Origin: Faeciplasma sp900553675
GTDB lineage: Bacteria; Bacillota; Clostridia; Oscillospirales; Ruminococcaceae
Assembly (NCBI GenBank): GCA_958428235.1
Contig: CAUAFG010000029.1
Location: 1-22,699, forward strand
Reading direction: 5' to 3'
DNA: 22,699 bases
This document shows, piece after piece, positions 1 through 6,756 of this stretch (position 1 is the first letter of the stretch; every line of letters begins with the position of its first letter). The position numbers were made by a program, and so were the translations under genes. The notes below the pieces were generated by a model, which saw nothing but the letters and a program-made list of their open reading frames with translations, was not told the origin of the DNA and made no database searches.

Positions 1-115
1 TCAATTGGTTAATTCTTTTGTTTTTTGCATTGTCTACTTGACAGGGGGCATATTAGCTCTGATGGATTTAGCGGCGATTTTTTGTACAATTTATAACGGC
101 GAATAGTATAAAAAG
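1..115. other. AT-rich intergenic edge with no supported gene
   Basis: No credible coding region is seen. It contains a short dyad (TGTC-N5-GACA, 31-43) next to a run of five G. On the minus strand a nine-codon ATG-to-TGA frame (30-1) follows. These could be the edge of a neighbouring intergenic region or of a mobile-element terminus lying outside the window, but there is not enough sequence to decide. Confidence 0.4.
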
Positions 116-153
116 AAAAGCGGCTACTTTAGGATTTGAAAGCAGTCGCTTTT
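116..153 (-). terminator. Rho-independent terminator of the PBP operon
   Basis: Arms 116-130 and 139-153 pair as AAAAGCGGCT with AGTCGCTTTT, with one G-T wobble, then continue past one mismatch into CTTT/AAAG around an 8-base loop. Read on the minus strand, the hairpin is followed by TTTTCTTTTTATA. It lies just past the stop codon of the TIGR04076 gene, so it probably ends the leftward transcript that begins near 4625. Confidence 0.8.
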
Positions 154-156
154 ATA

Positions 157-408
157 TTATTCATCTATCGCTTCGCCATGAATGCAGACCCGCCCGCCGT
201 CCGGACACTTGGCGTTAAACATCTTAGCTCTTGTCTCGCCGAAGTCAAGCTCTACGCCATTAAGAAGCGCGTAAACCATAGGATATATGCTGTTCCAAAG
301 CTCGTGGCACAAGGGCGGACACAAGTCTTCGACAATAAATTCCTGACCCTTTGCAAAATATCCGCACCGACATTTCGATTCGGTTATCGTCAGCTTTACC
401 TTTGGCAT
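157..408 (-). CDS. TIGR04076 family small cysteine-rich protein
   Basis: An 83-residue protein of unknown function that resembles the TIGR04076 family. It has six cysteines: a CxC pair at residues 13 and 15, then Cys30, Cys34, Cys68 and Cys75. The family is known for conserved cysteines, and metal or cluster binding is plausible but only an inference. There is no signal peptide or membrane segment, so it is probably cytosolic. The start is well supported: a GAGGAGGAG ribosome-binding site lies a few bases before the ATG and overlaps the TGA stop of the upstream gene, which suggests translational coupling. It is the last gene of the PBP operon and is followed directly by the terminator hairpin. 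Its length is normal for the family, and nothing looks truncated. Confidence 0.8.
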   Translation of the reverse strand: MPKVKLTITESKCRCGYFAKGQEFIVEDLCPPLCHELWNSIYPMVYALLNGVELDFGETRAKMFNAKCPDGGRVCIHGEAIDE

Positions 409-418
409 ATTCTCCTCC

Positions 419-1090
419 TCAGTCGGGATTGCAGACCTTTACATCACCCAGAAGCTTAATTTTTCCGTTGTCGACAACTATTGCCCCCGCGCCGCGAGCG
501 ATCGCATATACCGTTTTGCGCCTTTCAGACAGCACCCGCGTAATCGCTTCGTTCTGAACGTCGGCGTTTTCATAATGAACCTCAATATAGAAATCCTTGA
601 GATACGGAAGACCCTCATAATAACTAAATTCGGGGTAATCATCATCCGGCGAAAGATGATACTCCGCCAGCTGGATAACCGCGCCGGCGCTGTAGCCCAT
701 GACAATTCCCTTGTGATTCATCAGAACGTCATACAGCTCCATCTCAATAATCCTGTCCATCATACGATCAGGCAGACCGCCGAGGAAATAGACAATATCA
801 GCGTTTGCGATTTTGCGCACCGCGGCTTCGTGAGAGTCCGTAAAATAGTTTATGAACGAAATTTTCTCCTCCGCGACTCCGTAAGCAGTGAACCCGCCGA
901 CTATCCCGCCGTAATACATTCCGTTTTCCTTGCTGTAGAGCTTGTTCCAGTCTTCAACCGACTTAACGCGATTATCACGGAAAGAAAGAGCCTCCACCGC
1001 CACAGAGTGTTCGGGCTTTATGTATTCTGACAGCTCATCTTTGAGATACGACGCGGCGATATCGTAGCCTTCGAGCAAAATGTTTACCAT
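419..1090 (-). CDS. Type 1 glutamine amidotransferase-like / peptidase S51 family protein
   Basis: A 223-residue protein resembling the dipeptidase E (S51) branch of the class I glutamine amidotransferase-like fold. The nucleophile elbow is GYSAGA with Ser134 in the nucleophile position, preceded by a YFLGGLPDRM strand-turn at about 101-110 like the GGG/GGN site of the family. His172 in a VHYE context could be the catalytic histidine. S51 enzymes cleave N-terminal Asp-X dipeptides, but many homologues are untested, so the substrate is unknown. A reading frame extends 14 residues further upstream. I chose the ATG at 1090 because AAAGGAAG lies seven bases before it, and because the extension would overlap the methyltransferase gene. 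No signal peptide is seen. It lies 14 bases after the methyltransferase gene and directly before the TIGR04076 gene. Confidence 0.8.
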   Translation of the reverse strand: MVNILLEGYDIAASYLKDELSEYIKPEHSVAVEALSFRDNRVKSVEDWNKLYSKENGMYYGGIVGGFTAYGVAEEKISFINYFTDSHEAAVRKIANADIVYFLGGLPDRMMDRIIEMELYDVLMNHKGIVMGYSAGAVIQLAEYHLSPDDDYPEFSYYEGLPYLKDFYIEVHYENADVQNEAITRVLSERRKTVYAIARGAGAIVVDNGKIKLLGDVKVCNPD

Positions 1091-1104
1091 TTCACCGCTT
1101 CCTT

Positions 1105-2223
1105 TTAGTTGAAATACATAAACAGCTGGCACTTTATCATGCCGTTGTAAAGCTTTCGCTTTTTGTCCGCCTTTTTGCCGAAGAAGCTTTCAAAATCCTC
1201 ATGCGGGGAAATTATATAGCAGGGGTTCGAGCGGGACGGGCGCAGAACCTGTCCCATCTTTTTATAAAGCTCCTCCGCTTGTCTAAGCTCTAACATTCTC
1301 TCGCCATATGGTGGGTTGCAGACGGTTATAACGCCATCGTGCGGCTTGTAATCGGCTATGTCAGCCTTTGCGGCTTCTATTCTTTTGGCGACTCCTGCAT
1401 ACTTTGCGTTGCGCGCCGTAAGCTCAACGCAGGCAGGGTCGATATCCGAGCCGTAGCCCATAAAGCCGCTTTCCTTATTGATGCTTTCTCTTGCGGCAAG
1501 GCGCTCGACCTCCCAGATTTTCTGCGGGATGCAGCCCCACGCCTCCGCCGAAAAGTGTCTCTTAATTCCCGGAGCTATCCTCAACGCCTTATATGCCGAC
1601 TCGATGACAAGTGTTCCGCTTCCGCACATCGGATCGCAGACAATGCTGTCCGAGCGGACGTGCGCAAGGTCTATAATTCCCGCCGCAAGGGTTTCCTTTA
1701 TGGGCGCAGCGTTGGAATCGCGGCGATATCCCCGCTTATGAAGCCCCTCGCCGGAGGTATCGAGATATATTGTTGCAATATCCTTTAAGATATTAAACTG
1801 AATCTGAACAAGCGCGCCGGTTTCCTCAAAGTGGGATATCCCATAAACCGACTTCAGCCTTTCAACCGCCGCCTTTTTGATGATCGACTGGCAGTCGGGA
1901 ACGCTGAAAAGCTTTGATTTAAGTGAATGTCCCTTAACCGGAAACCTGTCTGTCGCCGATATGAAATTTTCAAGCGGCAGGGCTTTTACTCCCTGAAAAA
2001 GCTGCTCGAAGCTTGTTGCTTCAAACGAGCCAAGCTCAACAAGCACTCTTTCCGCCGTCGCAAGGCAGATATTTGCCCGAGCAAGCATGGATATATCGCC
2101 GTCGAAGGATATTCTGCCGTCGGTAACCACAAGATTTTCGCCGCCGATTTTCTTTATTTCAAAGCTTAAAACGCTTTCAAGACCGAAATGACAGGGACAG
2201 CAGTATCTTACTTTGTTAGACAT
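1105..2223 (-). CDS. THUMP-domain class I SAM-dependent RNA methyltransferase (RlmL/YpsC type)
   Basis: A 372-residue protein of the RlmL N-terminal-half/YpsC family, which makes N2-methylguanosine in 23S rRNA. An N-terminal ferredoxin-like and THUMP RNA-binding region spans about residues 1-160. The Rossmann methyltransferase follows, with the SAM-binding loop DPMCGSGT at 197-204, an acidic ribose-binding turn around GSDIDP (258-263) and the catalytic NPPYGER at 303-309. The NPPY motif is typical of exocyclic amino-group N-methylation. The RlmK half found in E. coli RlmKL is absent, as expected for Firmicutes. The ATG overlaps the upstream PBP stop (TAATG), with AAGGAG nine bases before it, so translation is probably coupled. 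The exact target base cannot be read from sequence alone. Confidence 0.9.
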   Translation of the reverse strand: MSNKVRYCCPCHFGLESVLSFEIKKIGGENLVVTDGRISFDGDISMLARANICLATAERVLVELGSFEATSFEQLFQGVKALPLENFISATDRFPVKGHSLKSKLFSVPDCQSIIKKAAVERLKSVYGISHFEETGALVQIQFNILKDIATIYLDTSGEGLHKRGYRRDSNAAPIKETLAAGIIDLAHVRSDSIVCDPMCGSGTLVIESAYKALRIAPGIKRHFSAEAWGCIPQKIWEVERLAARESINKESGFMGYGSDIDPACVELTARNAKYAGVAKRIEAAKADIADYKPHDGVITVCNPPYGERMLELRQAEELYKKMGQVLRPSRSNPCYIISPHEDFESFFGKKADKKRKLYNGMIKCQLFMYFN

Positions 2224-4562
2224 TATCTGTAGCTCCTTATAAGCTCGTTGACGTAGGTATAGTGATGTCCGGTGACCTTTTCATAGTCCGCAACGTCTAT
2301 TCCCTCGGTGACGATTACCGCAACGTCCTTCTTTCCAAGACCTTCAAGAGTAACGTCGAGGTCGGACTTAAGATGCTCGCCCGAGCAGGTAGGAGGAATG
2401 TTTGTTCTCTTATAATATCCCACCGCGGTGTCAGAGCAGTTGCTTCCGGCTATCAGACCGGTTTTAGTGCAGTATTCGCGCTTTACGACCGAATTTGAGG
2501 ACGCAAAGGTGGTTATCTCTCCCCTGTCCGCAATGTCGCCAAATACGTTTTTCCACATCTGAGGAGAACCGTAGCAGGAATCGGTGTCTATCTCCTTGGG
2601 TATGTCGTGACCAATCCACAAACCGGTGACGTACTGCGGAGTGCAGCCGATGAACCAAAGGTCTGCCCAGTCCTGAGTAGTACCGGTTTTTGCGATGAGC
2701 TCGACGTTTTCAAGCCGCGCACGCCGTCCGGTACCTCTTGAAGATGAGACTACCGTTTCAAGCATTCTGTTCATGACGTATGCGGTTGATTCGTCGATTA
2801 CCTGCTCGCCCATCAGGGGGTGCTGATATACAACCTCTCCTGTGCTGTCCAGAATCCTTGAAATGAAGGTGGAACCGTAATACTTGCCGCCGTTGCCGAA
2901 CATCTGGTAGCAGGCGGTTATATCCTGCAAGGTAACGCCGTTTGTAAGCGCACCTACCGACATAGGCGAACGCGCGATATCGGTTTTGCCGTCTTTATAA
3001 AGCTCCAGCGAATCAAGGTGAAGCTTGTAATGCAGAAATTCAAAGGATTCGCTCGGCGTAAGCATCTCAACAAGCTGAGCGGCTGTGGTGTTCAGCGAAC
3101 GCTGCAAGCAGCTGAACGTGAAGTTATATTCTTTTGACCAGGATGAAGTGGTAGCACCGCTGGTTGAATAGTTTCTGGGCCAGGTAAGATAGCTGTCATT
3201 ATCCTTTATCAAAAGCGGAACATCTAAGAATTGAGTTGACCATGTTACCAAGTCCCTGTCCACCGAAAGTGAGTACGCCGAAAGCGGCTTGATGGACGAA
3301 CCGGGCTGACGGGTAGACATAGTTGCGCGGTTGAGGCACAAGGGGCTTTCCTTCTCCCCTATTCCGCCGACAACTCCGAGTATTCTGCCGTTGTAATCCA
3401 TGCAGATAAATGCGCTTTGGGGAACCTCCTCGTTGCCGTCCTCCGAAAAGGTCTTAAGGTCGAGATATTTGGCTTCAAGCTCCTTTTGGATGTCCAGATC
3501 AACGCAGGTGTATATCTTATAACCGCCTTTGCGGAGCTTCTGATAAGCCTCGTCCCAGCTTATGCCGTAGTAATTCATGAATATTTCGGTCGCCTGATAT
3601 ATCGCGGCGTCTACATAATAGGATGAAACGGTATCGAAATTCTCATAGGAAGACAGCGTTGAAGCGTCGATAGCGGTATCGTCGTCCGACTTGGTGTACA
3701 TCATCGAGCCGATCAGATTAAGCTCCTGATTTAGGGCTTTATCGTATTCCTCACTGGATATTGCGCCGTTTTCAAGCATCTTATCTAAAATGTACTTTCT
3801 GCGATCGTAATTATTTTCGGGGAAGCGGATGGGGTTATTTGCATAAGGGCTCTTTGTTATAGCCGCTATACACGCCGCCTCGCCAATCGTCAGCTGGCTG
3901 ACGTCCTTATTGAAGTAATAGTTGGCAGCCGCCTGAACGCCGTAGATGTTCTGGTCGAGCGGGACAATGTTCAGGTAAGCTTCGAGTATATCGTCCTTGG
4001 AGTACTCCTTTTCAAGCTGAACGGCGCGGTAAATCTCCCTTATCTTACGCTCATAGCCGGCAGTACCTTTAACATCATCATCACCGGTGATGTTTTTGAT
4101 TGTCTGCTGTGTGATGGTAGAAGCGCCTCTTCTGCTCTGACCGGTAACTATCTCCATCGCGGCGACAGCTATACCAAAGAAGTCAACACCGTCGTGGCTG
4201 TTAAAGCGCTCATCCTCGGAGTATATAAAAGCGTCCCGAACAAACTGGGGTATCTGCTCAAGACTCGCCCACACGCGCTTTTCACCCTCGTTGGATATCA
4301 TGTCGTAAACAAGCCAGTCTTCGCCCTGCTTGGCATAGATATAGGTGGTGTAGCTGGTGGAAACATCGTCCAGCTTTACCTCAGAGGTATCATCCATAAG
4401 ATTGACTACGAAAACAGTCAGCGCCGAGCCGACTATCGTCAGCGTTATCACAGCGACCATAATCAAGCAGCAGACAGTTATGCCTATTGTTTTCAGCACT
4501 GCCCCAACCGGGCGCGTAACCTTTTTTGCGCCCCTTTTGAATTTTTTAAATGAAGGTTTCAA
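2223..4562 (-). CDS. Class A (PBP1a-type) penicillin-binding protein
   Basis: A 779-residue bifunctional peptidoglycan synthase that polymerises lipid II and cross-links the glycan strands outside the membrane. It has a basic cytosolic N-terminus, one transmembrane anchor at about residues 26-55, and a GT51 glycosyltransferase with the catalytic EDERF (116-120) and RRGASTITQQ (144-153). The transpeptidase follows, with SSIK at 422-425 (nucleophile Ser422), an SLN motif in LQRSLNTT, and KTGTT near residue 625. All three penicillin-binding motifs are present, so it should be active. The C-terminus ends shortly after a Cys-containing region and lacks a long extension. AGGAG lies nine bases before the ATG. 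It is the first gene of its operon, transcribed from the promoter at 4631-4659. The paralogue name (PonA or PbpF type) cannot be settled here. Confidence 0.95.
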   Translation of the reverse strand: MKPSFKKFKRGAKKVTRPVGAVLKTIGITVCCLIMVAVITLTIVGSALTVFVVNLMDDTSEVKLDDVSTSYTTYIYAKQGEDWLVYDMISNEGEKRVWASLEQIPQFVRDAFIYSEDERFNSHDGVDFFGIAVAAMEIVTGQSRRGASTITQQTIKNITGDDDVKGTAGYERKIREIYRAVQLEKEYSKDDILEAYLNIVPLDQNIYGVQAAANYYFNKDVSQLTIGEAACIAAITKSPYANNPIRFPENNYDRRKYILDKMLENGAISSEEYDKALNQELNLIGSMMYTKSDDDTAIDASTLSSYENFDTVSSYYVDAAIYQATEIFMNYYGISWDEAYQKLRKGGYKIYTCVDLDIQKELEAKYLDLKTFSEDGNEEVPQSAFICMDYNGRILGVVGGIGEKESPLCLNRATMSTRQPGSSIKPLSAYSLSVDRDLVTWSTQFLDVPLLIKDNDSYLTWPRNYSTSGATTSSWSKEYNFTFSCLQRSLNTTAAQLVEMLTPSESFEFLHYKLHLDSLELYKDGKTDIARSPMSVGALTNGVTLQDITACYQMFGNGGKYYGSTFISRILDSTGEVVYQHPLMGEQVIDESTAYVMNRMLETVVSSSRGTGRRARLENVELIAKTGTTQDWADLWFIGCTPQYVTGLWIGHDIPKEIDTDSCYGSPQMWKNVFGDIADRGEITTFASSNSVVKREYCTKTGLIAGSNCSDTAVGYYKRTNIPPTCSGEHLKSDLDVTLEGLGKKDVAVIVTEGIDVADYEKVTGHHYTYVNELIRSYR

Positions 4563-4630
4563 AATACCGCTCCTCTCCGGGAAAATCGATTATATCAGAT
4601 TATATTTGTAAGACTACAATAACTATTGCT

Positions 4631-4659
4631 ATTATAGCACAAAACTTTCCTCTTGTTAA
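4631..4659 (-). promoter_or_regulatory. Sigma-A promoter of the PBP operon
   Basis: On the minus strand TTAACA (4654-4659) and a perfect TATAAT (4631-4636) are separated by exactly 17 bases. A TG one base before the -10 makes it an extended -10 element. The predicted start near 4624 leaves a leader of about 60 bases before the PBP ATG. It is the only strong promoter in the 235-base gap between the two minus-strand units. Confidence 0.85.
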
Positions 4660-4712
4660 GAGAAAAATGAAAAATGTAATTAATTCTTAATCTTTTTCTT
4701 ATTTCAGTGGCG

Positions 4713-4739
4713 CATAAATCACAGTTTATGTAATTTATG
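4713..4739. promoter_or_regulatory. CATAAA repeat cluster upstream of the PBP promoter
   Basis: CATAAA (4713-4718) and TTTATG (4725-4730) form an inverted repeat with a 6-base spacer, and a further TTTATG copy follows at 4734-4739. The cluster lies about 55 bases upstream of the PBP -35 box and just past the ispH-S1 terminator. It could be an upstream binding site, but AT-rich DNA gives such matches by chance. Confidence 0.25.
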
Positions 4740-4743
4740 TACA

Positions 4744-4775
4744 AAAAAGCTGCCGAAATTCATCGACAGCTTTTT
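4744..4775 (-). terminator. Rho-independent terminator after the ispH-S1 gene
   Basis: Arms 4744-4755 and 4764-4775 pair as AAAAAGCTG(T)CG with CG(G)CAGCTTTTT, with one wobble pair and an 8-base loop. On the minus strand the right arm runs straight into a U-rich tract. It starts about 22 bases past the stop codon of ispH-S1 and marks the end of the eleven-gene minus-strand run. Confidence 0.88.
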
Positions 4776-4797
4776 ATTAAGCTATTATAAGTAAGAA

Positions 4798-6756
4798 TTA
4801 CTCCTCGGCAGAAGCTTCCTCTTCCTTGCTCTCGTTTTCGGAAAGAAGCGCCCTGATTGAAAGGCTTACTCTCTTGTTTTCGAGATCGCACTCGGTGATC
4901 TTAGCCTGAACGGTCTGACCAACGGTGAGGAAATCAGCAACGTTATTAACTCTCTGATTTGCAATCTGAGAAATATGAATCAAGCCGTCGATGCCTGGAA
5001 TGATCTGAGCGAAAGCGCCGAAGCTGGTGATAGAAACGATCTTGGCTTCAACGGTCTGTCCGACAGCATAATTGTTCTCAAAGATTACCCACGGATTGTC
5101 TGCTGCCTTCTTGTAGCTTAAGGATACCTTGCCGGTTTCCTTGTCGATATCCTTGATGGTTACTTCGATGGTGTCGCCTACGGAAACAACGTCGCTGGGG
5201 TGCTTGATTCTTGCCCATGTAAGATCCATTCTTCTTACCAAGCCGTCAACGCCGCCGATATCAACGAATACTCCGTAATCAGTAATCGATTTTACCTCGC
5301 CGGTAACGGTCTGTCCGACCTCGGCAGACTCAAAGAATGCAGCCTTCTTGGCAGCTCTTTCGTCAGCAAGAACTCTTCTTATGGAGCCAACCGCTCTCTT
5401 TCTCTGCTCGTTAAGCTCAATGATCTTAAAGTTGACGGTGTTCTTAAGGATGGAATTCAAATCTCCGCCCATCTTAACGCCGGTCTGCGAAGCGGGAACA
5501 AACACTCTCATGCCGCCGGAAACAACTATAACGCCGCCCTTGATGACGTTTGTTACGGTGCCGGAAAGAACTGTTCCTTCCTCGTATGCCTTCTTTACCT
5601 CTTCGTAGCCCTTCTGAGCGTCAACCTGCTTTTTGGACAGGGTTGCAATACCTTCAACATCATTTACCTTGGTGACGATAACATCGATTTCGTCGCCAAC
5701 GCTTACAACGTCAGAGGGCTTGACGTTGGGGTCGTTAGAAAGCTCAGACAGGGGAATATATCCGGTATGCTTAGTGCCGATATCAACGATAACTTCAGTG
5801 TTGTTTACTGCTGTGACGACGCCGCGTTCTCTCTTTCCGGTATATATTTTTTTGAGTGACTGTTCAATCGCTTCCTCAAAGTTGAACTCTTCCTCATTTG
5901 TTAAATTTTCAGTCATGGTTTTTTGTACCTCCTCAATTATATATGCCGGAGTCGATGCGCCGGCCGAGATTCCTAAGAACCTCGTTTTGGAAAAATCTAT
6001 ATCGTCGAGCCCTTCCGCATTTTCAATAAGATAGCATTTTGCGTTTTTCGAGCAGATGTCCATCAGCTTAGCGGTGTTAGAGCTGTTTCTGCCGCCGATG
6101 ATAATTACGGTATCACACCGGCGGGAAAGCATTTCTGCTTCCTCCTGTCGCTGACTTGTCGCCCGGCAGACGGTATTATAAATCTTAACGTTATCATACC
6201 TCTGAGCCGTCTTGATACACTCTTCCCATAATTCTATATTATAAGTGGTTTGCGAAAGAATTGCAACACCTTTTTTAAAAATTTCATAATTTTTTCTTAA
6301 AAGTGTTGCAAGTTCTTCACAATTAGCGAACACAAAGCAGTTTTCGTCCCCATATCCGAGGATTCCTTCCACCTCCGGATGGTTTTTATCTCCGGCTATA
6401 AGCACCAGCTGTCCGTTCCGCCGACATTCCTCAACAAGCTTATGTATGCGCTTTACGTTCGGGCAGGTGGCGTCGATAACAACCGCCTGCTTTTTTTCAA
6501 GCTCCTCATATACGCTTCTGCCCACTCCGTGCGAGCGGATTATGACCGCGTCCCCCGGTAAAACGTCCTCAATCCTTTCAAGAACACTTATCCCCTTCTT
6601 TTCAAGGTTCTCCACAACGTTTCTGTTGTGAATAAGCGGACCGTAGGTAAAAATCCTTTGATACTTCCCAGACGCCGAGTATGCCATATTCACCGCGCGC
6701 TCCACTCCGTAGCAGAAGCCCGCCGTCTTGGCAACGGTAATTTTAGCTATGCTCAT
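4798..6756 (-). CDS. ispH: IspH (HMBPP reductase) fused to ribosomal protein S1
   Basis: A 652-residue fusion known from Clostridia. Residues 1-282 are IspH, the [4Fe-4S] enzyme of the last MEP-pathway step, which makes IPP and DMAPP. Cluster ligands are Cys15 (GFCYGV), Cys98 (ATCPN) and Cys197 (TVCRAT); His43, His76 and the NSSNT loop near 224-228 line the substrate pocket. Residues from about 305 hold four S1 RNA-binding repeats (about 307-375, 391-460, 477-547 and 562-633), followed by an acidic Glu/Ser tail. Four repeats match the Firmicutes S1-like protein rather than the six-repeat E. coli S1. The ATG overlaps the end of cmk-plsC by 14 bases and AGGAG lies 12 bases before it. An internal ribosome-binding site precedes Met281 and may allow separate synthesis of the S1 part. 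It is the last gene of its operon. Confidence 0.95.
   Translation of the reverse strand: MSIAKITVAKTAGFCYGVERAVNMAYSASGKYQRIFTYGPLIHNRNVVENLEKKGISVLERIEDVLPGDAVIIRSHGVGRSVYEELEKKQAVVIDATCPNVKRIHKLVEECRRNGQLVLIAGDKNHPEVEGILGYGDENCFVFANCEELATLLRKNYEIFKKGVAILSQTTYNIELWEECIKTAQRYDNVKIYNTVCRATSQRQEEAEMLSRRCDTVIIIGGRNSSNTAKLMDICSKNAKCYLIENAEGLDDIDFSKTRFLGISAGASTPAYIIEEVQKTMTENLTNEEEFNFEEAIEQSLKKIYTGKRERGVVTAVNNTEVIVDIGTKHTGYIPLSELSNDPNVKPSDVVSVGDEIDVIVTKVNDVEGIATLSKKQVDAQKGYEEVKKAYEEGTVLSGTVTNVIKGGVIVVSGGMRVFVPASQTGVKMGGDLNSILKNTVNFKIIELNEQRKRAVGSIRRVLADERAAKKAAFFESAEVGQTVTGEVKSITDYGVFVDIGGVDGLVRRMDLTWARIKHPSDVVSVGDTIEVTIKDIDKETGKVSLSYKKAADNPWVIFENNYAVGQTVEAKIVSITSFGAFAQIIPGIDGLIHISQIANQRVNNVADFLTVGQTVQAKITECDLENKRVSLSIRALLSENESKEEEASAEE
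5914..5933 (-). promoter_or_regulatory. Internal Shine-Dalgarno and ATG at the IspH/S1 junction
   Basis: On the minus strand GAGGAGG (AGGAGG at 5928-5933) precedes an in-frame ATG at 5916 by 11 bases. The ATG is Met281 of the fusion, exactly at the end of the IspH domain. Starting here would give a 372-residue four-repeat S1 protein beginning MTENLTNEEE, similar in length and N-terminus to free Firmicutes S1-like proteins. The SD match is better than that of the fusion's own start. Use of this start is inferred. Confidence 0.5.

Noticed and set aside
575..1030. 151-residue plus-strand open frame opposite the S51-like gene
   Set aside because: It is antisense to a gene with clear family motifs and a good ribosome-binding site, and its protein shows no recognisable domain.
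5200..5859. 219-residue plus-strand open frame opposite the S1 repeats
   Set aside because: It is the reverse complement of four well-formed S1 repeats; the length comes from their codon bias, and no ribosome-binding site or known motif is seen.
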